A stretch of DNA of 64,000 nt from NCBI RefSeq assembly GCF_000003195.3, contig NC_012870.2, positions 7,060,501 through 7,124,500 on the forward strand, read 5' to 3'. How positions within the stretch are numbered: the first letter of the stretch is position 1; the number at the start of each line of letters is the position of its first letter. The DNA comes from Sorghum bicolor. Lineage: Eukaryota; Streptophyta; Magnoliopsida; Poales; Poaceae. Positions 9,761-22,900 of the stretch are shown here, in pieces. The notes beneath the pieces are model-generated. The model worked only from the letters and a program-made list of their open reading frames with translations, did no database searches and was not told the DNA's origin. Position numbers and translations under genes: made by a program.

Positions 9761-12481
9761 TGTAACACCCAAAATTCGATTTTCAAATAATAGGAATAAA
9801 TTTGATCTATTTAAGAATTTTTTTTGTGAGCATTTGAATCTAGCAAAATAAATAATTTTGTGCAAATTAAAATTTAACATAAATCTAGAAACCTGCTTTT
9901 TGCATTCATGCTGAATATGGCATTTATTTTGTGTTGTGTGTTTCTGTTTTCTCTTTTGTTTTGTTTGTTCCATAAAAAAAATTAAAAATTCTTTAAAAAA
10001 GCTTTAGAAAGGAGATTAAAAAAAAGAGAAAAGAACCAGCCAGACTCGGCCTGGTGACCAACTGGCCGTGAGGCCCAACCAAACCCCCGCCCCGGCCCAG
10101 TCTTTTCTTTTTTTCCCGCAGCCGAGCGGCCCAGCTCGCCAGGCAGCGGCGCCCTCCCTCCTTTCTGCGACTGACAACGCGGGCCCGCCTGTCGGTGTCC
10201 TGTTCTTCTTCCTCGTTCGGAACCGAGCCGGACTCCCATCGCAGCCGCGTTCGATCCCGAAAACGACGGGATTTCCTTGCTTTTTCGCGCAACCGACCCC
10301 TATTTAACCCCCTAGCGTCGCTCGCGTGTTTGTTTTCCGTCCCGACGCGAGTCTTTAGCCCTAGCCGCCTGGTTTCCTCGCCGTCGGGATCTTGTCGAAA
10401 GCCAAATCCGCCACCGCACGCCGCGCGCCTCTCTCGCTACTCCTCGGCCCTAGCAAAACACTCCAGCGAGTCCGTGGTGAGCTCCTCTATCCCATGGCGT
10501 ATTCCTTTCGCAGTTTGGTGCGCAGAAGCGAGAAAGCCGCAAGCTCCGGCGAGCACGGGCCCTCCCGCCATGGCGGCCACCGCGCCGGAGAGGAAGAGCC
10601 AGGCCGGCCGCCGCCGAAGCCCCCTGGAGGCGATCTCAGCCCTCGGATCGGACATCAACGGCCCCAAACACAACTTACCCTTTTGCCGGCATTTATGTTA
10701 AAGAGTCCCTGGATAATTTTACAAATTACCCCGCGGTCCTTGGCGCCCCGAGCAGGTTTACGCTTTCCAAATTCAGAAAGCGTATTCTCTGTCGGTTAAA
10801 CTAAAATACGTTTTCCAGAAATTACAGAATTGCCACTGATTTTATAATGCTCATAAAATATTCATTTTAACTCCGTTTTTGTCCGTTCAAATTTCGTTGG
10901 ATTCGTATTTACGAGCACTACATGTTAGAAGTAGTAGTTTATTGTTTTGAAACTTTTTAATTCTGCAGTAGCATTTAATTAATTATTTCTCTATAGGAAA
11001 TCTTAGAAAATGCATAACTTCTCCGTTTTAAATCCGATTTTCGTGAACTTTACGTTTTTGTGACCGTAGCGCTGCGTAGAACATTTTGATAAACTTTTAT
11101 ATTTGTTTTACCACTGTTGGTGTAATGTTCTAATCATAGCTTGTTTGCTTTGTGTATGATTGTCTACATTGGATTGCGTGTTGTTGATTGATGATTGGGA
11201 ATAGACGGTGAGCCGTACGTTGGTGACCAAGACCAAGCTTTTGAGGACCAGCGGGCTCAGGAGAGCTTTGAGCAAGGCAAGTATAACTTGGGATCATCCT
11301 TGTTACCTATTCACTTAAGTACACATATATATCATATGCATGCTATCACCTTGTCGACCTTAGCAAAATCATAGATGATTGTTACCTATATTCCTTGCTA
11401 CCTACTTGATATGCATTTGGTGTAGATGTGCTAGTGTTTGATATAATCCATGATCTTGTAAGATGATTAATAGCTATGCAATGAACATAAAAGAATGACA
11501 AATAACTGTATGAGATCTTGTCTGTACGTGATCACCCGGGATAACAGTGCAACCATGAGGGCTATAATGGCTCTGGCTTTAGCTCAGTATGAAGACCTTT
11601 TCTAGCTTGTTAGAGGTTACTCGAAAGGGCGGAGGGGCTGAACCGTTTTGGGTATAGTGCGAGCCCCTGTCCTTATGTGTATAGGCTGCGCGTCATTGTG
11701 CCATTCGGAAGGGGGTATCTATATCTGCGTGCAAAGGAAACCTTGCGGCCCTAACATGTTAGACGAACTTTTGAAAGGCTTCATAGTGATCCCTGCCGAC
11801 CTCCCTAGGAAGGGGTTAAGAGATTAGCTACCTCGGGCGAAAGGGTAAATCATGACTCATGGGTAAAGATGTACAACCTCTGCATAGTGTAAAACTGGTA
11901 TACTAGCCGAGCTCACGGTCAGGAGCGGCCTTGGGGACATCTACACTAAGATGATGAGCTTATTATGTTATTATGATCATTTGATTATCGTTTATGCTAT
12001 GAGTTAATTATGCTTACACTTGATCATGTGATTAATGGATTATTTATGCTACCTTGACAATTGCTATTTAATTATGAACATGCTATCCACCATTAAAAGC
12101 TAAATGCAGTCAAACCAGTGTCAGCTATTTGAGCCTCATGAACCCCTGGTTATACTTGTTGAGTACGATATGTGCTCCTCTTGCAATTTCCCAACACCTC
12201 AGGATATGATAATGAAGATGACTGGAATGAGGATTATCGTTATGAGTACTAGGTTTGGAGTCAACCAGTCAACAGTGTCTCTGTGTGGAGCTTCCGTCGA
12301 GAGCGTTGTTTACTTTATGCTATCATTTTTGTATGAGACTATGTGATATTTTATATTTTCGCTATGTAATAAACACTGCAATAGTACATTTGAGATTTGT
12401 CAACTTATGTGTGCGACTGTTTCTGGGGCACATATGAGTCTTTTATGCATCCTATTTTGTTCTTAAAATATGGGTGTGACA
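9761..12481 (+). mobile_element. 3' LTR of a truncated Ty3/gypsy retrotransposon (2.7 kb)
   Basis: The LTR starts TGTAACACCC and ends GGGTGTGACA, an imperfect inverted repeat with TG...CA boundaries. It is preceded by the polyprotein tail and polypurine tract. Inside, a GC-rich block (10060-10720) contains a TATA-like CTATTTAA near 10299. The open frames in this block overlap on both strands and are not genes. The length fits the long LTRs of grass gypsy elements. There is no second LTR in the window. Confidence 0.8.
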
Positions 12482-13674
12482 GCTGTCGATGGAGATATTG
12501 TCTATCACTAAAAGTATGGCGGCATTAAATTCTAAAATAAATTCAGAATAATACGAGCACTCGTGCTAAGTCAAGGACTTAAACCCGAGTGGAGTAGACT
12601 CCACCACAAGGAATCTAACCAGATGATCTATGATCAATTTGCAAAAAAGGGGAAAACATGTCAAATTCATGTAACTCATCTAGTTTAATAGATTAAATAT
12701 ATAAATATTTAAACCACTTTATTTCATCCTAGAAATTGTAGATCTAACATGAATGTTGGAGCTAGGGCTATGCCAAACTAACCCTAAATCGACCACAACA
12801 AAAAGTAGACATTTTAATAGAGTTAAATACTTAAGTTTTTGTATCAACTATATATGTTGCTTTGGTTGAACCAGAGTATCCACCAATCACAATGTGCAAA
12901 ATACAGATGACTTAAACTCACTCCATCAGAGTAACATGAGTCACACAAATGTGTATGGAAAATATAGTGTATATTTTGTATACAACTTTATTTCTAACCG
13001 AGTTCATAAGAAAAAAATATTGGCTTATTCGCCCAACGAATAGTATTTTCAGTCATGGCTTATGATCTTATCAGCTAAACGAACAGATTATATGACTTTT
13101 ATGGGGTGTGCAGAAATAGTAAATTACGTCAATTCAAATTGTAGAAGAGAAATCCCACTGATTAAGTTGGAGAAACTAAACCTCACTATTTTAATAGGGA
13201 GGAGAATGTTTTATGCATTTTCAGGTAATTCCTTTAAAAAGACAAATTAAATATGCATTTTAGAAACTATTCTTCTTAACAAACATCCCACTCAAGACAT
13301 GCTATATACTTCGTATAAACCAGCTTGAACCTTTATAGTAAGAGTCGATAAACACGTGAAGAAGAAGATACATTCCATAAGGTTCGTATAGTGAGGACAA
13401 GTAAGTAGCAACCGCCACTACACTGCTTCTCGGTTGCTAATTTGTCATTTCCGATGCTGACAAAGCTCCTGTGATGAAGCTCCCAATTCAAAAGTGTTTT
13501 TTCCAGGTAATATCATCAAACATTTTATAAACGAAATTGATTTGCTCCAAGCAATGTCATCAATTGTTCCGGATGATTTTTGTTGTGGACTTGTTATCAA
13601 TTGTTCCACAAGCAAAATTCAATCATACCAGCACGAAGAGAGAGATAGAGAGCCACACAATAAGAAAAAAGTAA
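12482..13674. other. AT-rich intergenic DNA with a MITE scrap
   Basis: No gene is supported. Around 12999-13090, GTTCATAAG...AGCTAAACGAACAG with an internal 'cagtcatggctta' resembles a short MITE. A related scrap (ttcgcttgtttataagc...cagccatggc) lies at 37980-38060. Confidence 0.4.
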
Positions 13675-13899
13675 GGCCCTTTGGTTCCAAGTGATTTTTT
13701 ATCACCCATCACATCAGATGTTTTGACATATGTATAAAGTACTAAATATATACTATTTGTAAAACTAAAACAAAGCTAGAGGATAATTTGCGAGATGAAT
13801 TTTTTTAAGCCTAATTAGTCCATAATTAGACACTAATTATCAAATAAAACAAAAATGTTACAGTCCCTGTTAAATTTTACCACCCCAACCAAACACCCC
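13675..13899. mobile_element. Tourist-like MITE, second family (225 bp)
   Basis: The ends GGCCCTTTGGTTCC and AACCAAACACCCC are flanked by TAA on both sides (13672-13674 and 13900-13902). The interior shares 'gcgagatgaat...taagcctaattagtcc' with other Tourist elements of grasses. Confidence 0.85.
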
Positions 13900-13902
13900 T
13901 AA

Positions 13903-14665
13903 GTAGGGATGAAACTAAAAAATTATGTCTATAGGCTCATATCAATAAAAGATAATATATTTTATAATTATTTTTTAATCAACATATCTTATATAGAATG
14001 CATTTATTGTAATTGCCACTAGATAGTGAATTTAATAAAACTGTTTTTTTCGATCAACTATCAATCGTTCTTATCCCTTCTTTGCAGCGAAGAGTGGTTG
14101 TACAAGCATGGAGAAAAAGAGCAACCGCAACGATGCAGAGAAATTAGAGAAAAAGAAGGATAAGTTATATTTACCCTCATCAACCATATTCCTAGTACAA
14201 TAGTTTTCTCTTTATATGCAAAAACAAATAATAGTTTCCTTAAACTATTGAAACCGCATACAACACTACCTTATTTAGAAGTGGATTTTCAGTCAGATTG
14301 AAAAAGATGTGACACTGCAACCAACCAACATATAAAAAACGGACATCACTTCCTTATCAGCACATAGCAAAACCACTTACACATTTAGGCCATGTTAAAG
14401 AAAAGAAAATACTTCTAAATAAACGATGTAGTAATTTATGGGATAGTTTGAATAAGATAAATCAATTTTTTGTGTGGAAGAAAAATACGACCTATTGGCC
14501 TATTGGCCCATGTGCGAGGAAGAAAAAAAAGATAGATGGAGAGCCGAGGCCTCGGTGATGGCCTTCTTTCTGTCTACGCGGACAGCCGAACACACAATGA
14601 ATAGTACCCTTCATCGGTCATCGGCGTATCCATCCGTATCCCTTTTCCGTCATCTATACTATATA
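13903..14665. other. AT-rich intergenic DNA
   Basis: I see no gene, RNA or clear repeat. The short frame at 14474-14773 runs into the Stowaway element and is not protein-like. Confidence 0.4.
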
Positions 14666-14922
14666 CTCCCTCTATCCATGAAAGCTTTAATTCTTAGAAT
14701 CTGTGTCAGTCAAATTTGTTTAACTTTAACCAACTTTATAGAAAAGAGCTTCAATATGTATAACATAAAATAAGTATCTTATGAAAATATATTCAATGAT
14801 AAATCTAATGGTATTAATTTGATACTATAAATCTTATCATTTTTTTCTATAAATTTGGTCAAAGTTTTAAAAGTTTGATTTAGGACAACTTTAGAAGTTG
14901 CAGCTTTCAAGGACGGAGAGAG
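14666..14922. mobile_element. Stowaway-type MITE (257 bp)
   Basis: Begins CTCCCTCTATCCATG and ends AAGGACGGAGAGAG with TA on both sides. AT-rich interior with 'ctttaaccaactttatagaa' and 'ataaatttggtcaaagtt' halves that are roughly inverted to each other, as in many Stowaway families. Confidence 0.8.
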
Positions 14923-14949
14923 TATTATACATTAAACCTAGGGGCTAGG

Positions 14950-17002
14950 TGAAAGCCCAAGTTTGGTTTTGGTAATTAATGACACCAAGTTGCTAATGCA
15001 TTGTGTTTAAGTGATTTGAGTTAGGCATAGCAACACATGTGATGAAGGTGCATGGTGGCATGGAAAGGTGGCCACATGACTACAAAGAGATGAAGCTTGA
15101 TGTGGAGATCATGATGATAGACGAGGAGCAAAGTTATCAAGGCAAAGGTATAAACATAGGGTTTTACTTTTGCCGGTCTAAGATGAGTAGAGAAGTGATT
15201 GACCGGGTTTAGGATAGATAGCCGACTATCAAGAGGGGAAATCACGGTCATCTCTTGAATCAAGTGCTACTAGGTCTACATCTTGAGCATATGCACTAGG
15301 ATCTAGTAAAGTGCTAACTTAACTCCTTTGGCGAAAATGTTTGTGAAAAGCTAACACACGTGCACTTTAGTGGTGGACACTTGGTGTTAGCACATTTGCA
15401 AAGGAGGTGGAGTTCCTAGGGTTGAGAGGGGTTTGGGTTCAAGCTCGGCGGGATTCAGCGTTTTTGAGAAAATTAAGTGTATATTTTCTATTGCGCCGGT
15501 GGGAAATTTGGAGAAGTCGCGGGAGTGTTTTCTCACTGAGAAACACTCACCGGACGCTAAGTGAGGAGGCACCGGATGCTGGCCTCAGAGTCCGGTGTGC
15601 TGTCAGTGCTTGGCCCGGTTAGGGTTGAGCACCGGACGCACTGCACCGGACGCTGGGTGTTCCCTGTTCATGCGTCCGGTGTGGCCTGACTTAGGCAGAG
15701 GGTGTCTCTTTGAGAGCACCGGACGCTCTTTGTGCGTCCGGTGGTGTGCGTTCAGTGTGCGAGCGTTTTGCGACCCACTCTGCGCATGGGTCCGGTGAGC
15801 ACCGGACGCTACCGGTGCTGAGCGTCCGGTGACTCTGCGGTTTGCGGAACTCTCTACGCATGGGTCCGGTGAGCACCGGACGCTACCGGTGCTTAGCGTC
15901 CGGTGACCCTGCGGTTTGCGGAACTCTCTGCGCATGAGTCTGGTGTGCACCGGACGCATCCGGTGCGGACCTGCAGAGCGTTCGGTGTGTTGCAGGTAGC
16001 CGTTAGAACCTGACACGCGAGATTCAAAAGGACACGTGGCCAACCTCTGAGCACCGGACGCTGGGAGTCGAGCGTCCGGTGATCACTTGGTAGCGTCCGG
16101 TGCCCCCGTTTTCAGCCCAGTGAAAGTGGCCAACGGCTAGTTTCTTTGAGGGGCTTATAAATAGGAGGTGGTCGGCTTTAGGAGGTTCTCTCTGGCACAT
16201 TTGATTACTTGAGGCATACATTGAGCTAGAGAACACTCCCTCCACTCATCTCCTTGCTTGATTGCTAATTCTAGTGAGATTGAGTGATATTCAAGTGCTT
16301 TGCTTTGAGAGTTGCATTTAGTGGCACTTGATTCTTGAGTTTGCTGCGGATTTCTTGTTACTCTTGGGTGTTTCCTGATGCCCTAGACGGCTTGGAGCAG
16401 CGGTGGTGTTGAGCTCGTGATTGGAGATGGTTTCGAGCCTCACCAAGTGATTTGTGAGGGGTTCTTGAGCCTTCTCCGCGGGAGATCGCAACTGGCTACT
16501 CTAGTGGATTGCTCGTGGCTTGGAGGATCCCCATCTTGTGAGTGGATGTGCAGCACCCACTGAGGGTTTGGCTTTGGATTGCCAATTAGCTCGTGATCCA
16601 TCAAGTGGGTGTATCGCCATAACGAGCAGTAGCTTGCCGGAAAGCAAGTGAACCTCGGTAAAAAATCTTGTGTCATCTCTTGCCGAGGTATCTTTTGTGA
16701 TTGTGTACGTGATTGATTGGATATATCTCTTCTCTACAACGTCGGTATAACAATCACTCTCCTCTCTTTACATACTTGTCTACCTTGTTAGTTTAGCTTG
16801 TGTAGTCTAGTTCTTGTTAGTTTAGAGTTGTTGTGTTTTAGTGTTTAGCCTTCTTGCTAGACTTGTATAGGTGGCTTGCATAGCTTAGTTGTGCTAGTGC
16901 TAGAATAGCTTCGCCACTTATTTTACTAACTCACTTGTTTAGTAAAGTTTGTAGATTTTTAAATAGGCTATTCACCCCCCCTCTAGCCATTTGGACCTTT
17001 CA
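14950..17002 (+). mobile_element. Solo LTR (2053 bp) with perfect CTAGG target duplication
   Basis: The sequence starts TGAAAG and ends CTTTCA, and is flanked on both sides by the identical 5-bp CTAGG (14945-14949 and 17003-17007). This is the signature of one LTR left by LTR-LTR recombination. A promoter TATA box, TATAAATA, lies at 16156-16163. A GC-rich block (15540-16105) is packed with CACCGGACGC and its inverse GCGTCCGGTG. The C-rich run before the end (ttcacccccc) resembles copia-type LTR ends of grasses, but the superfamily is an inference. The open frames inside (for example 15603-16043 minus) are by-products of the repeats. Confidence 0.93.
15781..16002. repeat. 74-bp tandem repeat with CCGGACGC palindromes
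   Basis: Three consecutive units begin at 15781, 15855 and 15929 (t[ga]cgcatg[ga]gtc). The first two are nearly identical. Each holds CACCGGACGC and a facing GCGTCCGGTG or close variant, so the RNA or single strand could fold into hairpins. It lies upstream of the LTR TATA box. Confidence 0.85.
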
Positions 17003-17007
17003 CTAGG

Positions 17008-17992
17008 GCCCTACCAAACAACAACTGACCCTCTCTACTCTCCGCTTCTGCTCTCGAGTAATCCCTCCATTAATACATCCAACTTCGCTCCAGAATTAGA
17101 TGGTGTCCAATCAACCTTGGCTCTCATCATCACTGATAATACTCTTGAACCTTTACTCTGCAAAATTCTTTATACTCTCTGGTTCATTTGGAAAGCCAGG
17201 AACGATTACCACTTCAACAGAAAGGAATGGACGCCGCCTCAGGTTCACCAAGCAGTACAAGCCTATATGACTTACAATGAGCACAACCCTCCTCAGTCAT
17301 CGACCCAGTCTGCTCAACCTCCAGGTATTCAAATCTCGGTTTTGCAGGAATCCACTCAAAACCAAGAAGCACCCCCGCACTTCTGCCCCTACCCTGCAAG
17401 CCTCCAAGACTCAAGATGTTATGTGGATGTTGCTGTGGTACCAGACAACCAGAACATAAACACTAACAATGCATTTGTCAAAAAAAACACTAACAATGCA
17501 GGACTATGCATTTTTATTCTCAATTTTCAGGTTCAACCCCCTCAAGCCATCTATGTCAAAGCGCAACTGCACAATTGCCGATCTGTTCTCATGGGTGAAG
17601 CAGCAGCTCTCGCTCTTGGAGCAACTATCGTCAAAGCTCTTCAAGTCCAATCCTGCACCTTTCTTTCAGATTCCCAACAACTGGTGCACTTTCTCCATCA
17701 GGAGCAACAAGAAAAACCTCCTCAGTGGAGAATCAAACCTTTTACGCAGGCTTACTCTAATATCGCAGCCATCCTTTAGGCCCATCTCTTCAAGATCAAC
17801 AGAAGACAAAACACAACAGCAGACACTTTGGCTAAACAGGCCCTAAACTTTCCGCTCACAACCCAATATTGTAATTGTACTAGGTCTCATTGTGAACCTA
17901 TTTGTTCTTTGTTTCAGGCTCAACTCTGTCACTATTATAGCAGCTTCTTGCTATGGGTAATAAATATATCTTGCATGTTGTCAAAAAAAAAA
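17008..17992 (+). pseudogene. 5'-truncated L1-type LINE, RNase H region and poly-A tail
   Basis: The frame running from the LTR junction to 17779 reads LWFIWKARND (the linker before RNase H in plant LINEs), then a divergent RNase H domain. Its acidic residues are visible: D in CYVDVAV, E in GEAAALALG and D in FLSDSQQL. A TAG at 17777-17779 interrupts the frame. After it, the same frame continues with KINRRQNTTADTLAKQA, which supplies the last RNase H Asp. The element ends in a poly-A run at 17981-17992. It is therefore a decayed, 5'-truncated insertion. The solo LTR later landed at or next to its left end. Confidence 0.82.
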
Positions 17993-19926
17993 AGAGTCTC
18001 ACCCGGTCGCCCCAAGCCCCAACTCCGCCAACGCTGAGCACCACCGTTGTCTCCGTCTGGTCCTCCTTCGGCCGCTCCTCAGTCAGTTCCGGATTCTCCC
18101 TTGGCTCTGGAGTGGAAATGTGGAATGCCGGTTAATCTGGTAATTGGGCGATTTCCTCTAGACTCGTGAGTAACCGTAGGTTTAGGTGGGGGATTGCTCC
18201 AGGGACGCGTTGGTTTTGAATTTTTTTATCTGTGATTTGGTTAAGATTTTCTTCCTCAGGTAGCAGTGGCAGACCCATAAGTTTTTTTTGGAGCCTGAGT
18301 AAAACATCATACTAATATTAACAAGATAAACATAATATAAGATTATAAAAGTCATTAAGTGCTAAGCGAGCAATAACTCACCGCCCAAAGTTTAAGCGTG
18401 CTTAAGCGTTCCTACTTCCTAATCCCTTGAGTTTTGTGATGTAGTAGATATTTAGAATTTTGATCTTAAATTGAACAAATAAAAAAGATTGAGAAAAAGC
18501 AAATGAATCTATAAGTCCTTACCTATCTCCTTTCTTTCCTTTTTATAGAAAATATGTGAGGGGAAATTTTCATAAATTCTCCTAGCGTGGTTTATATTTT
18601 TAAAATATTGTTAGAGGTATCATTATCTCACAATATTATGTAATTAGACCCTGGAGACACTAGTATGGCCCCTAATATATAATGCACCTCCAACACAGAA
18701 CTCAAAGCATCCAAGATACATTGAACTAGATGATTTTTTGCGTGTTTTGCTGTTAGAATTTAGATGATAATAATATCACTTTGGGTCCACATGATTCTTC
18801 GATGGTTGTCTAGCCCGCCCATCCATTTTCTAGTTTCACGTATGGTATATAAAGGGGTTTCTTTAACGTCACAAATTTAGGTGCAGTGATTTGATGATTA
18901 CTCACCAACCTTAACACTAGGATTTCGTAAAAAAAAAACCTTAACACTATGGAAGGAAGTTCACGATCTTTTTGAGGTGATTTTCATCCAATGTTGTTTG
19001 GGGACAATCAGGGAGAGGCAATGTCAAGGCCACGAAAGAGAGGGCAATAAGGATCAAAAGTATCGTTACACATTTGACAATAAAATGACATTGATCAAGG
19101 TGGGGTAATGTTGACAACTAAGTCACAGTGGTGTAAGTTAGTAGTGAGTTAACGAGTGTTATGATTGGGTTGATGTTTGAGGCGATTGTGTCTTGTAATA
19201 AAGAATTGAAACTTTAAAATCTTAAAGAAATCTATCTTTATTCTTCGTCCTTATTTTTGTTTTTCTCCCTAAATCTCTATTTCTCCAGCAATTTGTCTGA
19301 TTTGTTATGAAACCATAACATGAGCCTAGGAAGCCCAATGGATGTCAGTCGAAATTTAAAATCAGTCTTTTAATAGAGTAAGGAATTTAATTAAAATACA
19401 TGGGTCAATAAAGAATAACAGAGACCAATGTGGACTCACAAAATTACTGGTAAATATATTATTCTAGATATATAAATATTGATTATATAGGTGCTAATTT
19501 GTCAAAAGATGTTAGAAAAAATAAAAGTTACTAAACAAAGAAATAGAAAAAAAAAAGAAAAAAAGAGGTTGTATGTGATTTTATTTAGTGGCTCCATCTA
19601 CAAATCCATTCAATTAGCACAAACCCTAGCACCGCCGCATAGTTCCTCGGGCCCCCAGCGACGGAGGGGCAGTCCCACGCTCGGCGGCGGCGTCAGCGGC
19701 TCCCCCTCCCGCCCTCGCGCCCTCGCCTCCGTACTCCGCGCACCGGCCGGCGACCCTGTGTACGCACCTCCCTCTCCCCTCCCGCCTCTGCTGTACCGTG
19801 GGAGCTCGGCCAGCTGCTCAGGGTGGCCGGGCCTTGGCTCCGCCGGTGTCGGGTAGGATCAGCACAGCCGGAGCTCAAAGGCGCCTGCGAAGTTTATTAA
19901 AGAATTTTAGGTTCAACGGAATCCCC
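17993..19926. other. Intergenic and 5' flank of the Myb-Oberon gene
   Basis: 18000-18160 is GC-rich with Pro/Ser-type frames and could be a decayed gene 5' end. 18300-19600 is AT-rich with nothing recognised. 19620-19860 is GC-rich and begins with an 'aaaccctagc' sequence, as expected for the promoter and 5' leader of the gene starting at 19927. An intron in the leader is possible, since an acceptor-like 'gaattttag' lies at about 19901-19910. Confidence 0.45.
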
Positions 19927-22900
19927 ATGTCCCCCAATAAACCCAGCCATGCTTCAGGCCGGGACGCGGTTTTCTGGTCACAAGGAATGAACGCATATCT
20001 TATTGATAGGCTGCTTTACCATCAAGACAATGGGAACAGGGGTGAGTCTAAATTCTCATCGGTGGCATATGATAGCATCATCAATGGTGTCGGTGATAAG
20101 TTCGGGGTGACAATTGACCGGAACAATATAAAAAATCGCCTCAAGTATATCAAGGAATCGTTCCATGAGTGTAGGAACCTCCTTGGTGAAGATAGTCGGT
20201 TTAAGTGGTGCTCAGAGACCCGAAAATTCAAGGCTGATCCAAATGTTTGGAGGGAGTTGATCCAGGTTTGTGTGTGCTATCAGTCAGTCAAGAATAGGCG
20301 TTGACTTATCTGTTCAAGAGGAGAAAGACATTGAAAGCCCCTGACCCACTAAAAATCGTCTGCTTTGTTTTGTAGAGAAAACCGGAAGCAAAAAAATGGA
20401 TGATGAAGACAATTGACCATTATGATAGGTTAATGCTGTTATTTGGTAAGGATAGGGAGAAACGTCCAGATGTCGAGAATTCAAAAGGTACTGCGAAGAA
20501 AAAGGCGCGAACAGAACCACCAAAGGGGAGACTTCATCGTACTCCATTAAATGGCAATGAGTCAGCTGTTGATGAAAGTTTAGATAAGAAGGTGGACAAA
20601 ATTGAGGTATTGATAATTATTAACCATGTTTAAGTTTATTTTACTTGTTCTCACTGGTTGAGCAAGGAAATTGCTTTGGTAATATTGATCCAGGATGCCT
20701 AGTTTTGCCACCTTTAAATTTAGGTGTGCCATGCTTTCTTTGGCAAACGCTTACTTGATTATGAAAATTATTATGGCCCACCATGCTTCATTATCCTGGT
20801 GATTCGCTTGCTACAAACTAAGTTTCTTTACCAAGTATGCTACAACTGTGTTTTTGTGGCAAACCATACAGTTTTGCCACACTTGGTTTACTTTATTTGC
20901 AACAAGGTTCTATGAGCCAAGTGTCAAAGCAAGTCCTTTTGCTCACTGGATGCTTGTCTGAACACCAAAGCATGTATACTTATAATAACATCATGTATCT
21001 GTTCTTGCACCATCGTGGTACTGGTACATAACAAAGTGCTTACTATTTCGTACATGCCAACTTGTCTAGTTCACTTTTATGCACTACTTATTTTGGACGG
21101 TTGTGTCTTTTATATACATAAAAGGTAGCACAGCTATTAGTGGTAAGTTAGATACCCTTTTATACCGTTTTATGATGCTTACAGTTTGTTGATGCATGCA
21201 TTATCGCTAGTTTTACTGTAAACACTAGTAGTTCTGTTCAAACAGATAAGTTATATTAACCACTACCTATATGTCACCTGTTGTTATCTTGCAAAATTTT
21301 CCGTTAACAATTTCATTGATATATTCTATATATTAATTGTTCTGTTGATTTCATTCGCTCAACCAATGAAGGATTGATTGAATGCTTCTGTAATTTGTGA
21401 AAAGATATTTTTTTTTCTCGAATACAGGCTTTAGAAAGATCATTATGAACCATTGTAGTTACACTTGGTGACTGAAATGAGTTTAAAGTGTGTTTGGTTT
21501 GCATCACTGCATGGTCCAGAATCCAAAAACCTAAGCTAGCCATGCTGTTGGGTAAACATAAGCTGTTAAACATGTGTATTTCTGTGACCATCCGGCTCCT
21601 CGGAAATCAACGGACAACCAATTCCTCCAAATCAAAGGTCTGTCCAATCCTTGCTAAGGTGAATTCATGAGGGATCAACTTATTCCACACTAGATGATTC
21701 CTTAAACAAAACGCGCTGTTAGGGCTCACTTGGTGACTGATATAAGTTTCCTTTTATCCACACTGGTATTATACGTGTAGGATTTTCTAACGAGATATTG
21801 ACATCATGGGTTTTTTTTTGTTGTATATGAGGCTGTTTCGTTTTAAGCATGTGTCCTGTGATAATTTTGGCCTGATTTCTCACTTGTGAGGATGAAGCCG
21901 GATATTTTCTTCCATTATCTAAAAAAAAGTATCACCATGTTGGCTGAATTTAGTGCAATTTTAACCTTGCTCTGATTGAGACTCTTTCTTTGTCCAGATC
22001 CCTGATGCGAGTATAACAAATTTGGAACTTGATTTGTCAGAATTGTGCAGAACTGATAATGGCATTGTTGCCATACCTGTTCGTGCCAATTCATATGGTA
22101 AAGGTTTGCCCTATGCTCCTGAAAATTGGCCACACTCTGGAGACATATGGCACTGGAAAGTTGGAAGCAGGTCTTCTGGAGCAGGCCATTGGGCTGACAG
22201 GTGATGCTCCTATCATGTCTGAATATGTTTGATATGAATTTAAGTAGCACTATGTAAAGAGTAAACATGAATAATATGTATCAATTCCTTATTTTTGCAT
22301 TAGGACAAGCTAAGATTTGCGGTCAATTTATTTGTTCTATGTTGATTGTGCCAAAAAAAAAACTGTGTCTGCTGTTGACTATTTTGATGGATCCAACTGT
22401 GAACAGGTATCTTATGCCACCATCCCGTTTTCGTGACGCTACTCCTAAGAAGTTACGATTTGCAAGTAGAGTACAAGTTGAAGAATTTGTTAAGAGAGAA
22501 TTTCCGGATGTCGATCCTAGCACATTCTTTTCTATGTTTATCTGGAGGATCCCTGCTGAAGGATACAGGATCCAAAAAGGTTAAACCTTTCTGTTGCATT
22601 TTTATGTTGTTCAGTTGTCATGTAATTAGTGTGCTTTAGATAGTAGTTCATTGAGGTTCTGAAAGCTGTTATCAATAGCTGTTTTAGCGAGTATGTACAG
22701 TTGTGGGGTTTATAGCAGGACCTGCGGACACTTCTTTGGAAGCCAATTGTTTCATAATTATTTCTTTATACATCTGCGCAATATTAGGTATAGTAGAGGG
22801 TGTGTAGATATGTTGCACCAGTTAATATGTAACACTGCTTTCTGAATATGCCCTTCCACTACTTTAATTTGTTGTAGTGGCCTTAGTTTATTAGATCTTA

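Noticed and set aside
10068..10799. Open frames up to 168 codons in GC-rich DNA
   Set aside because: They lie inside the gypsy LTR, overlap on both strands and have no retroelement or host domain.
12560..12640. tRNA-like 'acttaaacccgagtgg' segment
   Set aside because: No cloverleaf could be folded around it; lacks consistent A and B boxes.
15595..16043. Minus-strand frame of 146 codons
   Set aside because: Product of the CCGGACGC repeats in the solo LTR; the protein is a repeat translation.
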